Shown: in pieces, positions 8,809 to 16,607 of the stretch
How the letters are laid out: every line of letters begins with the position of its first letter
Numbering within the stretch: position 1 is the first letter of the stretch
Assembly (NCBI RefSeq): GCF_030450125.1
Contig: NZ_CP123923.1
Location: 6,333,501 to 6,397,500 of the forward strand
Length of the DNA: 64,000 nucleotides
Direction of reading: 5' to 3'
Origin: Streptomyces sp. WP-1
GTDB lineage: Bacteria; Actinomycetota; Actinomycetes; Streptomycetales; Streptomycetaceae
Notes under the pieces: model-generated
What the model was told of the DNA's origin: nothing
The model's input: the letters and a program-made list of their open reading frames with translations, nothing else
Databases searched by the model: none
Position numbers and translations under genes: made by a program

Positions 8809-8855
8809 TCCCTGACCAGGGAGTTCCCTTCTATGAGGGCATAAGCTGGTCTTAT
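8809..8855. promoter_or_regulatory. LysR-type operators and leaderless promoter between the divergent pair
   Basis: Two palindromes lie in the 70-base divergent gap: TCCCTGACCAGGGA (8809-8822) and ATAAGCTGGTCTTAT (8841-8855). The second fits the LysR rule T-N11-A and overlaps the lysR start codon. TAAGCT at 8842-8847 sits at -12 to -7 relative to the ATG at 8854, the position expected for a leaderless transcript, and no Shine-Dalgarno is present. Autorepression plus control of the transporter is inferred. Confidence 0.6.
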
Positions 8856-9786
8856 GAGTGAGGCGGAGGGGTCCGGAGGGCGGCGCGAGGGTACGGGGTC
8901 GTTGGCGCACCGGGTGCCGGATCTGGCGGCGCTGGAACTGCTGCTCGCGGTGGCCCGGCTGGGGAGCCTCGGCGCGGCCGCGCGGGAGGCCGGGATCACG
9001 CAGCCCGCGGCGAGCAGCCGGGTCCGGTCGATGGAACGGCAGCTGGGGGTCGCCCTGGTGGACCGCTCCCCGCGGGGGTCCCGGCTCACCGACGCGGGCG
9101 TGCTGGTGACGGACTGGGCGCGGCGGGTGGTGGAGGCGGCGGCGGCGTTCGACGCGGGGGCGCGGGCGCTGCGGGACCGGCGGGACTCGCGGCTGCGGGT
9201 GGCGGCGAGCATGACGATCGCCGAGTATCTGCTGCCGGGCTGGCTGCTCGCGCTGCACGCGGAGCGTCCGGACACGGCGGTGTCGCTGCTGGCCGGGAAC
9301 TCGGCGAGGGTGGCGGAGCTGCTGCTGTCGGGGGAGGCGGACCTGGGGTTCGTGGAGGGGCTTTCGGTGCCCGCCGGTCTCGACGCGGTGGTGATCGGGC
9401 ACGACCGGCTGATCGTGGTGACGGCGCCGGGGCATCCCTGGGCGCGGCGCCGCCGTCCGCTGTCGCCCCAGGAGCTGGGGGAGACGCCGCTGATCCTGCG
9501 GGAGCGGGGGTCGGGGACGCGGCAGGTGCTGGACGCGGCGCTCGGGGGGCTGGCGCGGCCGCTGATCGAGCTGTCGTCGACCACGGCGGTGAAGGCGTCG
9601 GCGGTCAGTGGGGCGGGGCCGTCGGTGCTCAGCGAGCTGGCGGTGCGGGAGGAGCTGGCGCTGCGGCGGTTGGCGGCGGTGCCGGTGGAGGGGGTGTCGC
9701 TACGGCGTGACCTGCGGGCGGTGTGGCCGACGGGACACCGTCCTACGGGGCCGGCGAGGGACCTGTTGGCCTTGACGCGGGCGTGA
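8854..9786 (+). CDS. LysR-family transcriptional regulator
   Basis: A 310-residue LysR regulator. The winged-helix domain occupies residues about 22-85 (LELLLAVARLGSLGAAAREA, then ITQPAASSRVRSMERQLG). It is followed by a linker and a substrate-binding domain with RVAASMTIAEYLLPGWL near residue 115, resembling CbbR/CysB-like members. It is transcribed divergently from the TDT transporter, its likely target. Translation probably begins on a leaderless mRNA (see the operator entry). Inducer unknown. Confidence 0.92.
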   Translation: MSEAEGSGGRREGTGSLAHRVPDLAALELLLAVARLGSLGAAAREAGITQPAASSRVRSMERQLGVALVDRSPRGSRLTDAGVLVTDWARRVVEAAAAFDAGARALRDRRDSRLRVAASMTIAEYLLPGWLLALHAERPDTAVSLLAGNSARVAELLLSGEADLGFVEGLSVPAGLDAVVIGHDRLIVVTAPGHPWARRRRPLSPQELGETPLILRERGSGTRQVLDAALGGLARPLIELSSTTAVKASAVSGAGPSVLSELAVREELALRRLAAVPVEGVSLRRDLRAVWPTGHRPTGPARDLLALTRA

Positions 9787-9829
9787 GCCGGCGCGGGGCG
9801 GGGGCGGGGACGCTTGCCCGCGCTGACGG

Positions 9830-10055
9830 GGTGCCTCCCCCAGAGGGGGTACCCCCAGCGCCCACCCGTGCCGCCCCAAGCGGCACGACTGCCCGCAGCC
9901 GGGGAGCGCCCCGAAGGGGCGCGGGGAGCCGCGCGAGCGGCCACATGCGGCCCGCAGCCGTCCACCAGCCCCGCCTTCGACGGCGGCTTCCCGTCAGCCC
10001 CGCCGCTGAGGCGCTCCCGAAGGGGCGCGGGGAGCCGCGCGAGCGGCCACGACGC
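9830..10055. repeat. Interspersed Streptomyces intergenic repeats, two tandem copies
   Basis: The 287-base gap between convergent genes holds no gene but is packed with repeats. A 34-base sequence at 9911-9944 recurs exactly at 10017-10050. Both copies include GAAGGGGCGCGGGGAGCC, a motif scattered through Streptomyces genomes. The upstream part (9830-9900) has other known-looking elements: CCTCCCCCAGAGGGGGTACC and a GTGCCGC...GCGGCAC hairpin. The hairpins (GCGCCCC-GAA-GGGGCGC) may serve as bidirectional terminators for the lysR and amidotransferase genes. Confidence 0.75.
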
Positions 10056-10073
10056 ACCCGCACCCGGGACTCC

Positions 10074-10760
10074 TCAGCCGGCCGCCGAGACCAGACCCCG
10101 CATCACCCGCAGATCCTCCCCCATCTCCGGATGCCACTGGACCCCGACCACCCACCCCCGATGCGCCGGCAACTCCACCGCCTCCACCGTGCCGTCCTCC
10201 GCATACGCCGACGGCACGAGGTCACGGCCGAGGCGGGACACCGACTGGTGGTGGTACGTGGGGACCCGCACCCCCTCGGGGACGAGGGAGGCGTACCGCG
10301 TGCCCGGGACCGGCTTCACCGGGTGCCCGCCGAAGACGCCCACCATCTCCGCGTGCCCCTCCAGGTGCTGGACCAGCGTCCCGCCGAGCGCCACGTTCAG
10401 CAGCTGCATGCCCCGGCAGATCCCCAGCAGCGGCGTACCGGAGGCCAGCGCGGCGTGGATCAGGGCGAGCTCCCAGGCGTCACGGGCCGGTGCCGGCGGC
10501 CCGGTGCGGGGATCGCGCTCGGCGCCGTAGCGAGCCGGGTCCACGTCCGGGCCGCCCGCGACGACCAGCCCGTCCAGCCGGGCCACCGCCGCCGCGGCCA
10601 GCTCGGGATCGTCCGGCGGCAGCATGCACGCGAGCCCCCCGGCCCGCTGCACCAGCCGGGGATACGCGGCCGGCAGCAGCGCGGCCTCCAGCTCCCAGAC
10701 GCCCCAGCGCGCCCCGGTCTCCAGATACGTGCTCACACCGATCAGCGGTCGTCCGCCCAC
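10074..10760 (-). CDS. Class I glutamine amidotransferase (gamma-glutamyl-amine hydrolase, PuuD-like)
   Basis: A 228-residue peptidase C26 protein. It shows the nucleophile elbow GICRGMQLLN (catalytic Cys near residue 105), an N-terminal GVSTYLETG motif and the C-terminal catalytic pair in VGVQWHPEMG. Such enzymes hydrolyse gamma-glutamyl bonds, for example gamma-glutamyl-GABA in putrescine breakdown. The start is GTG 10760 with GGGGAGG eight bases upstream. A perfect palindrome lies just upstream, between it and the GntR regulator gene on the same strand. With the GlnA4-type ligase this gene could remove the glutamyl group at the end of the pathway. In S. coelicolor the equivalent gene also flanks glnA4. 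Confidence 0.88.
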   Translation of the reverse strand: MGGRPLIGVSTYLETGARWGVWELEAALLPAAYPRLVQRAGGLACMLPPDDPELAAAAVARLDGLVVAGGPDVDPARYGAERDPRTGPPAPARDAWELALIHAALASGTPLLGICRGMQLLNVALGGTLVQHLEGHAEMVGVFGGHPVKPVPGTRYASLVPEGVRVPTYHHQSVSRLGRDLVPSAYAEDGTVEAVELPAHRGWVVGVQWHPEMGEDLRVMRGLVSAAG

Positions 10761-10774
10761 GCCAGCCTCCCCAG

Positions 10775-10796
10775 AAAGGTATACATGAATACCTTT
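10775..10796. promoter_or_regulatory. Operator for FCD-type GntR repressor (amidotransferase promoter)
   Basis: AAAGGTAT and ATACCTTT form a perfect 8-bp inverted repeat with a 6-base spacer. It lies between the regulator and amidotransferase genes, immediately upstream of the latter's ribosome site. The GGT/ACC core fits FadR-subfamily GntR operators, and the AAGGTAT half-site recurs at the glnA4 promoter. Confidence 0.65.
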
Positions 10797-10807
10797 GCAG
10801 AATCCGC

Positions 10808-11545
10808 TTACGTCAGGAAGCCCCGCAGCAGCGCCGCCGTGCCCGCGCAGTGCTCCCGCATCATCTCCCGCGCCCCGTCGGCGTCCCCGTCCAGCACCGC
10901 CTCCACCAGCGCGGTGTGCTGCCGCTGGGAGTGCTCCAGATTGCGCACCAGCAGCGGGATGCAGTCCAGCAGCTCGTTGACCTGCGCCCGCACCGCCGCG
11001 TACTGGGCGGTCAGCGAGGGTGAGCCGCACAGCTCGGCCAGGGTCAGATGCAGCAGCGTGTCCAGGCGCCGGTAGTCCGCCAGCGGCGCCTCGTGCGTCT
11101 CGGTCAGCGCCTCCCGCAGCCGCTCCGCCTGCTCGCCGCTCAGCCCGTGCGCCGCGCACAGCCCGGCCGCGCCCACCTCCAGCACCTCGCGGAAACGCAG
11201 CACGTCCTCGACGTCGACCGCCGCGATCCGCCGCCGCAGCTCGTCCTCGCCGCCGGCGTCCGCGCGGGGCAGCACGAACGTTCCGCCGTACCGCCCGCGC
11301 CGCGCCTCCACCAGCCCCTGGTCCTGGAGCACCTTCAGCACCTCGCGCAGCGTCACCCGGCTGATCCCCAGCCGCTCCGCCAGCTCCCGCTCCGCCGGCA
11401 GCCGTTCGCCGCCCGGTACCAGGCCGAGCCGCACCACCTGGAGGATCTGCTCCAGTGCCTCCTCGAAGCCGTTGCCCGCCCGCACCGGCCGCAGCACCGG
11501 GGCGAGCCGGTCGCCCACCCCGTGCCACTCCGTATGAGACGACAT
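10808..11545 (-). CDS. GntR-family regulator, FadR/FCD subfamily
   Basis: A 245-residue regulator from the ATG at 11545 (a TTG at 11569 would add eight residues). The winged helix is near residues 25-85 (LPAERELAERLGISRVTLRE, then EARRGRYGGTFVLP). The FCD effector domain follows, with metal-type residues in [32 protein letters not shown] and HTALVEAVLDGDADGARE. It is divergent from the glnA4-ALDH-SDR operon and upstream of the amidotransferase gene. It is therefore well placed to repress both in the absence of the amine or its glutamyl derivative (inference). Candidate operators are described separately. Confidence 0.92.
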   Translation of the reverse strand: MSSHTEWHGVGDRLAPVLRPVRAGNGFEEALEQILQVVRLGLVPGGERLPAERELAERLGISRVTLREVLKVLQDQGLVEARRGRYGGTFVLPRADAGGEDELRRRIAAVDVEDVLRFREVLEVGAAGLCAAHGLSGEQAERLREALTETHEAPLADYRRLDTLLHLTLAELCGSPSLTAQYAAVRAQVNELLDCIPLLVRNLEHSQRQHTALVEAVLDGDADGAREMMREHCAGTAALLRGFLT

Positions 11546-11567
11546 CCGCCGTACCCCCTTCCCAAGC

Positions 11568-11588
11568 AATGGTTCTGAGCAATACCTT
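11568..11588. promoter_or_regulatory. Second, imperfect GntR operator at the glnA4-type promoter
   Basis: AATGGT (11568-11573) faces AATACCTT (11581-11588) in the 95-base divergent gap between the regulator and the ligase. The right half is identical to the half-site of the perfect palindrome at 10775-10796; the left half differs at one or two positions. Confidence 0.45.
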
Positions 11589-11640
11589 ATGGCTCCCGGC
11601 CCGGCCGAAGAAGCGCGAAGGCGCCCAAGGAGGCTTTTCC

Positions 11641-12999
11641 GTGGCAGACCGCACAGCCCCGCTCCCCGTCGAGGAACTCCGAGCCCTCGTGGAAAGCGGT
11701 GAGATCGACACTGTCGTCCTGGCGTTCCCCGATATGCAAGGGCGCCTCCAGGGCAAGCGGTTCGCCGCCCGCTTCTTCCTCGACGACGTCCTGGAGCACG
11801 GCACCGAGGGCTGCAACTACCTGCTCGCCGTCGACACCGAGATGAACACGGTCGACGGCTACGCGATGTCCTCCTGGGAGCGCGGCTACGGCGACTTCGC
11901 CATGCGCCCCGACACCGCCACCCTGCGCCGCATCCCCTGGCACCCCGGCACCGCCCTGCTCGTCGCGGACCTCGCCTGGAACGACGGCGCCCCGGTCGTC
12001 GCCGCCCCGCGCCAGATCCTGCGCCGCCAGCTCGACCGGCTCGCCGAACTCGGCTACACCGCCCAGGTCGGCACCGAGCTGGAGTTCATCGTCTTCAAGG
12101 ACAGCTACGAACAGGCCTGGGACGCGGGATACCGCGGGCTGACCCCGGCCAACCAGTACAACATCGACTACTCCATCCTCGGCACCGGCCGCATCGAGCC
12201 CCTGCTGCGGCGGCTGCGCAACGACATGGCGGGCGCCGGGCTCACCGTCGAGTCCGCCAAGGGCGAGTGCAATCCCGGACAGCACGAGATCGTCTTCCGC
12301 TACGACGAGGCGCTCACCACCTGCGACCAGCACGCCCTGTACAAGACCGGCGCCAAGGAGATCGCCGCCCAGGAGGGCGTCTCGATCACCTTCATGGCCA
12401 AGTACAACGAGCGCGAGGGCAACTCCTGCCACATCCATCTCTCGCTCACCGACGCCGACGGCGCCAACGCCATGGCGGGCCCCGACGGGATGTCCGAGGT
12501 GATGCGGCACTTCCTCGCCGGACAGCTCGCCGCACTGCGCGACTTCTCCCTGCTCTACGCCCCCAACATCAACTCCTACAAGCGGTTCCAGCCCGGATCC
12601 TTCGCCCCCACCGCCGTCGCCTGGGGCCACGACAACCGCACCTGCGCGCTGCGCGTGGTCGGCCACGGCCGCTCCACACGCTTCGAGAACCGCCTCCCGG
12701 GCGGCGACGTCAACCCCTACCTCGCCGTCGCCGGACTGGTCGCCGCGGGCCTGTACGGCATCGAGCACCAGCTCGAACTCCCCGAGCCCTGCCCCGGCAA
12801 CGCCTACACCGCGGGCTTCGAGCACGTCCCGACCTCCCTGCGCGAGGCCGCCGAGCTGTGGGAGCACAGCCCGATCGCCAGGGCGGCCTTCGGCGACGAG
12901 GTCGTGGCCCACTACCGCAACATGGCCCGCGTCGAGCTGGAGGCCTTCGACGCCGCCGTCACCGACTGGGAGCTGCGCCGCTCCTTCGAACGCCTGTGA
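11641..12999 (+). CDS. glnA4: Glutamine-synthetase-like gamma-glutamylamine ligase, GlnA4 type
   Basis: A 452-residue member of the type I glutamine synthetase fold that uses glutamate, ATP and an amine to form a gamma-glutamylamide. Active-site landmarks are GTELEFIVF (metal Glu), AKGECNPGQHEIVF, GNSCHIHLSL and RFENRLPGGDVNPYLAVAG. The adenylylation tyrosine region of true GlnA is absent. GTG 11641 follows AAGGAGG by seven bases. Its order with GntR, amidotransferase, aldehyde dehydrogenase and SDR genes corresponds, from memory, to S. coelicolor glnA4 (SCO1613), shown to make gamma-glutamylethanolamide. A polyamine ligase (GlnA3/PuuA role) is the alternative. It heads a three-gene operon. 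Confidence 0.88.
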   Translation: MADRTAPLPVEELRALVESGEIDTVVLAFPDMQGRLQGKRFAARFFLDDVLEHGTEGCNYLLAVDTEMNTVDGYAMSSWERGYGDFAMRPDTATLRRIPWHPGTALLVADLAWNDGAPVVAAPRQILRRQLDRLAELGYTAQVGTELEFIVFKDSYEQAWDAGYRGLTPANQYNIDYSILGTGRIEPLLRRLRNDMAGAGLTVESAKGECNPGQHEIVFRYDEALTTCDQHALYKTGAKEIAAQEGVSITFMAKYNEREGNSCHIHLSLTDADGANAMAGPDGMSEVMRHFLAGQLAALRDFSLLYAPNINSYKRFQPGSFAPTAVAWGHDNRTCALRVVGHGRSTRFENRLPGGDVNPYLAVAGLVAAGLYGIEHQLELPEPCPGNAYTAGFEHVPTSLREAAELWEHSPIARAAFGDEVVAHYRNMARVELEAFDAAVTDWELRRSFERL

Positions 13000-13045
13000 G
13001 CGCGCCCGTGTCCCCCTGCTCCGCCCGCCCGTGAAAGGTCGATCC

Positions 13046-14419
13046 GTGTCCGACTCCGACGAGTTGAAGATCCTCAACCCCGCCACGGAAGAGGTCGTCG
13101 CCACCGTCCCCGCCGCCACCGCCGAGGACGTCGACGCCGCCGTCGTACGCGCCGTCCGCGCCCAGAGCGGATGGGCCGCGCTCGCCCCCGCCGACCGGGC
13201 CCGGCTGCTGCGCCGCTTCGCCGACACCGTCGACGCACACCTGGAGGAACTCGCCCGCCTGGAGGTCCGCGAGGCCGGGCACACCCTCGGCAACGCCCGC
13301 TGGGAGGCCGGCAACGCCCGCGATCTGCTGGAGTACGCGGCCGGTGGCATCGAACGCCTGCTCGGCAAGCAGATCCCGGTGCCCGGCGGCTGGAACGTCA
13401 CCTTCCAGGAACCCCTGGGCGTGGTCGGCGTGATCGCCCCCTGGAACTTCCCCCTGCCGATCGCCGCCTGGGGCGCCTTCCCGGCGCTCGCCGCGGGCAA
13501 CGCCGTCGTCCTCAAGCCCGCCGAGACCACCCCGCTCACCGCCCTGCGCCTGGCCGAACTCGCCCTCGCGGCGGGCCTGCCCGAGCACCTCCTCCAGGTG
13601 CTGCCGGGCCACGGCCACATCGCCGGACGCGCCCTGGTGGACCACCCGGACGTGGCCAAGATCGTGTTCACCGGATCCACCCGCACCGGCCGCGAGATCA
13701 TGGAGCGCTGCGCCCGGCTGGTCAAACCGGTCACCCTGGAACTCGGCGGCAAGAGCCCCAACATCGTCTTCGCCGACGCCGACCTGAAGTCCGCCCTCGA
13801 CCCGTTCTCCTTCCTGGACAACGCCGGGCAGGACTGCTGCGCCCGCACCCGGATCCTCGTCCACCAGGCAGTCCTGGACGAGGCCCGCGACTTCCTCGCC
13901 GACGCGCTCGCCGCCGTCGTCGTGGGCGACCCGGCCGACGAGAAGACCCAGATGGGCCCGCTGATCTCCGCGGCGCAGCGGGAGCGCGTACGGTCGTACG
14001 TCCCCGACGGCGCCCCCGCCCTGCGCGGCAGCGCGCCCGACGGACCCGGCTTCTGGTACCCGCCGACCGTCCTGGTGGGGGAGCGGCACGACAGCCCGGC
14101 CGCCCGCGAGGAGATCTTCGGGCCCGTCGCCGTCCTGCTCCCCTTCACCGACGAGCGGGACGCGATCCGCCTCGCCAACGACACCCCCTACGGGCTGTCC
14201 GGGTCCGTCTGGACCCGCGACCTCGGCCGCGCCCTGCGCGTCTGCGGGGGCGTGCGCGCGGGCAACCTGTCCGTCAACTCCCACTCCAGCGTCCGCTACT
14301 GGACCCCGTTCGGCGGCTACAAGCAGTCCGGCCTCGGCCGGGAACTCGGCCCCGACGCCCTGACCGCCTTCACCGAGACCAAGAACGTCTTCATCAGCAC
14401 GGAGGGCCCCGCACAGTGA
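13046..14419 (+). CDS. NAD(P)-dependent aldehyde dehydrogenase of the GlnA4 operon
   Basis: A 457-residue ALDH superfamily enzyme. It shows the NAD-binding GVIAPWNFPLPI near residue 130, FTGSTRTGREI, catalytic Glu in LELGGKSPNIVF near 237, and catalytic Cys in DNAGQDCCARTRI near 270. The start GTG 13046 has GAAAGG seven bases upstream; GTG 13031 lies before that ribosome site and is unlikely. It begins 46 bases after the ligase gene and overlaps the SDR gene by four bases. Its probable substrate is the aldehyde of the gamma-glutamylated amine, by analogy with PuuC. Two adjacent cysteines at the active site are normal for several ALDH clades. Confidence 0.93.
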   Translation: MSDSDELKILNPATEEVVATVPAATAEDVDAAVVRAVRAQSGWAALAPADRARLLRRFADTVDAHLEELARLEVREAGHTLGNARWEAGNARDLLEYAAGGIERLLGKQIPVPGGWNVTFQEPLGVVGVIAPWNFPLPIAAWGAFPALAAGNAVVLKPAETTPLTALRLAELALAAGLPEHLLQVLPGHGHIAGRALVDHPDVAKIVFTGSTRTGREIMERCARLVKPVTLELGGKSPNIVFADADLKSALDPFSFLDNAGQDCCARTRILVHQAVLDEARDFLADALAAVVVGDPADEKTQMGPLISAAQRERVRSYVPDGAPALRGSAPDGPGFWYPPTVLVGERHDSPAAREEIFGPVAVLLPFTDERDAIRLANDTPYGLSGSVWTRDLGRALRVCGGVRAGNLSVNSHSSVRYWTPFGGYKQSGLGRELGPDALTAFTETKNVFISTEGPAQ

Positions 14420-15198
14420 CCGACAACAGTGTTTGCCGCCGCCTGGTCGGCCGTACCGCCGTCGTGACCGGAGCCGGCAGCGGCATCGGCCTCGCCACCG
14501 CCCGCCGCCTCGCCGCCGAGGGCGCCCATGTCGTCTGCGCGGACGTGGACGAGGTCCGCGGCAAGGCCGCCGCCGACGAGGTGGGCGGGCTCTTCGCCAA
14601 GGTCGACGTCACCGACCCCGAGCAGGTGGAGGCGCTGTTCAAGACGGCGTACGACACCTACGGCAGCGTGGACGTGGCCTTCAACAACGCCGGGATCTCC
14701 CCGCCCGACGACGACTCCATCCTGGAGACCGGCCTGGAGGCGTGGAAGCGCGTCCAGGAGGTCAACCTCACCTCCGTCTACCTCTGCTGCAAGGCCGCGA
14801 TCCCCTACATGCGCCGCCAGGGCAAGGGCTCCATCATCAACACCGCGTCCTTCGTGGCCCGGATGGGCGCGGCCACCTCCCAGATCTCGTACACCGCCTC
14901 CAAGGGCGGCGTCCTCGCCATGTCCCGTGAACTGGGCGTGCAGTTCGCGCGGGAGGGCATCCGGGTCAACGCGCTGTGCCCCGGGCCCGTCAACACCCCG
15001 CTGCTCCAGGAGCTGTTCGCCAAGGACCCGGAGCGGGCCGCCCGCCGGCTCGTGCACATCCCGGTGGGCCGGTTCGCCGAGGCCGAGGAGATCGCCGCCG
15101 CGGTCGCCTTCCTGGCCAGCGACGACTCCTCCTTCGTCAACGCCACCGACTTCCTGGTGGACGGCGGCATCGCGGGCGCGTACGTCACGCCCCTGTAG
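14416..15198 (+). CDS. Short-chain dehydrogenase/reductase of the GlnA4 operon
   Basis: A 260-residue classical SDR. It has the cofactor motif TGAGSGIG at residues 19-26, NNAG near 90, catalytic Ser in NTASF near 143, YTASKGG (YxxxK) near 157, and the PGPVNTPL loop. GTG 14416 overlaps the ALDH stop (GTGA), so it is translationally coupled. An SDR may oxidise an alcohol intermediate such as a gamma-glutamylethanolamide-derived alcohol before or in parallel with the ALDH; this is inference. The 3' end is 10 bases from the convergent PLP enzyme gene. Confidence 0.93.
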   Translation: MTDNSVCRRLVGRTAVVTGAGSGIGLATARRLAAEGAHVVCADVDEVRGKAAADEVGGLFAKVDVTDPEQVEALFKTAYDTYGSVDVAFNNAGISPPDDDSILETGLEAWKRVQEVNLTSVYLCCKAAIPYMRRQGKGSIINTASFVARMGAATSQISYTASKGGVLAMSRELGVQFAREGIRVNALCPGPVNTPLLQELFAKDPERAARRLVHIPVGRFAEAEEIAAAVAFLASDDSSFVNATDFLVDGGIAGAYVTPL

Positions 15199-15208
15199 GC
15201 CCTGCCGC

Positions 15209-16411
15209 TCAGAGGAAGGTGCGCCCCTCGCCCCGGTACGTGGGTACGGTCGCCGTCACCTCGTCGCCCTCGACGAGGTGCAGCGACGCGAACCGCTCGC
15301 ACAGCTCGCCCGCCTTGGCGTGCCGGAACCACACCCGGTCGCCGATCAGCAGATCGTCGGCGGGCGAGCCGAGCAGCGGGGTCTGCACCTCGCCGGCGCC
15401 CTCCTGCGGGTCGTACGTCAGCCCTTCCGGCAGGTACGGCACCGGCGAGCGGTCGGGGCCCGCCGCGCCGGAGGCCGGGTAGCCGCCGCCGAGCACGGTG
15501 ACGACGCCCACCCCCGGCCGCCGTACCACCGGCAGCGCGAAGAGGGCCGCCGGACGGCCGCTGAAGGACGTGTAGTTGTCGAACAGACGCGGCACGTACA
15601 GACCGGAGCCGGCCGCGATCTCGGTGACGGCGGACTCGGCGGCGGTGTGCTGCACACTGCCGGTGCCGCCGCCGTTGACGAACTCCAGGTCCGGGGCGAC
15701 GGCCCGCACCGCGCGCACGGCCGCGCCGCGCCGCTCGGCCAGCTCCCGGCGGGCGGCGGCCTGCATCAGCCGGATCGCCCGCGAGCGCAGCGGCCGCCCG
15801 GCGACGGCGTCACCGACTCCCGCGACATGACCCTCGTACGCCATGATCCCGACCAGCCGGAACCCGGGGCGCTCGGCCACCACCCGTGCCATCTCGGCGA
15901 GTTGGGCGGGGGAGTGCAGCGGGGAGCGGCGGGCGCCGATCCGCACCCGGCCGCCGAGCAGCCGCAGCGAGGTGTCCAACTCCAGGCATATCCGCACCAC
16001 TTCGCGTCCCCCCGCGCGGGCGGCGTCGATCAGGTCGAGCTGGGCGGGGTCGTCCACCATCACGGTGACGGCGGCGGCGAGCTTGGGATCGGCGGTCAGC
16101 TCGGTGAATCCGGAGCGGTCGGCGCAGGGGTAGGCGAGCAGGATGTCGTCGAAGCCCGAGCGCGCCAGCCACAGCGACTCGGCGAGGGTGAACGACATGA
16201 TGCCCTGGAAGCCGTCCTTGGCCAGCACCCGCTCCAGCAGGGCACGGCAGCGCACGGACTTGCTCGCGACCCGTACCGGCTTGCCGCCGGAGCGGCGGAC
16301 CAGATCGGCCGCGTTGGCGTCGAAGGCATCCAGGTCCACGAGCGCCAGCGGCGCTTCGAGATGGGCGGTGGCCCGGTCGTACCGGGCCCGGTCGGCGGCA
16401 CGCGCAGTCAT
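15209..16411 (-). CDS. PLP-dependent amino acid deaminase/aldolase-like protein (alanine racemase N-domain fold)
   Basis: A 400-residue fold-type III PLP enzyme. The Schiff-base lysine is probably in RVASKSVRC (near residue 50), followed by ILLAYPCADRSGF and CLELDTSLRLLGGRVRIG. The C-terminal domain contains RHAKAGELCERF, whose His and Cys resemble the metal-binding pair of D-threonine aldolase/D-serine dehydratase-like enzymes. It starts at ATG 16411. It may act on a D-amino acid or hydroxy-amino acid, but substrate cannot be read from sequence. It stands alone, convergent with the SDR gene and divergent from the proline-rich membrane protein gene. Confidence 0.82.
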   Translation of the reverse strand: MTARAADRARYDRATAHLEAPLALVDLDAFDANAADLVRRSGGKPVRVASKSVRCRALLERVLAKDGFQGIMSFTLAESLWLARSGFDDILLAYPCADRSGFTELTADPKLAAAVTVMVDDPAQLDLIDAARAGGREVVRICLELDTSLRLLGGRVRIGARRSPLHSPAQLAEMARVVAERPGFRLVGIMAYEGHVAGVGDAVAGRPLRSRAIRLMQAAARRELAERRGAAVRAVRAVAPDLEFVNGGGTGSVQHTAAESAVTEIAAGSGLYVPRLFDNYTSFSGRPAALFALPVVRRPGVGVVTVLGGGYPASGAAGPDRSPVPYLPEGLTYDPQEGAGEVQTPLLGSPADDLLIGDRVWFRHAKAGELCERFASLHLVEGDEVTATVPTYRGEGRTFL

Positions 16412-16607
16412 GCCGGAAGCCTGCCAGAAGGGATTACCGCAGGGTAGGGGGACGTTCCGGGCAAGTACCCCGGCCTGGCGTACTGGTTCCGCCCCGGCCC
16501 CCGACAACCCGTAGAGTGACGCGCACGTACGACGGACCCGGCCGGGATGCCGGTCCGTTCGTACGGGTACGAGGAGACGGCCCGGGTCGCGAGGAAACGG
16601 GGAACGC

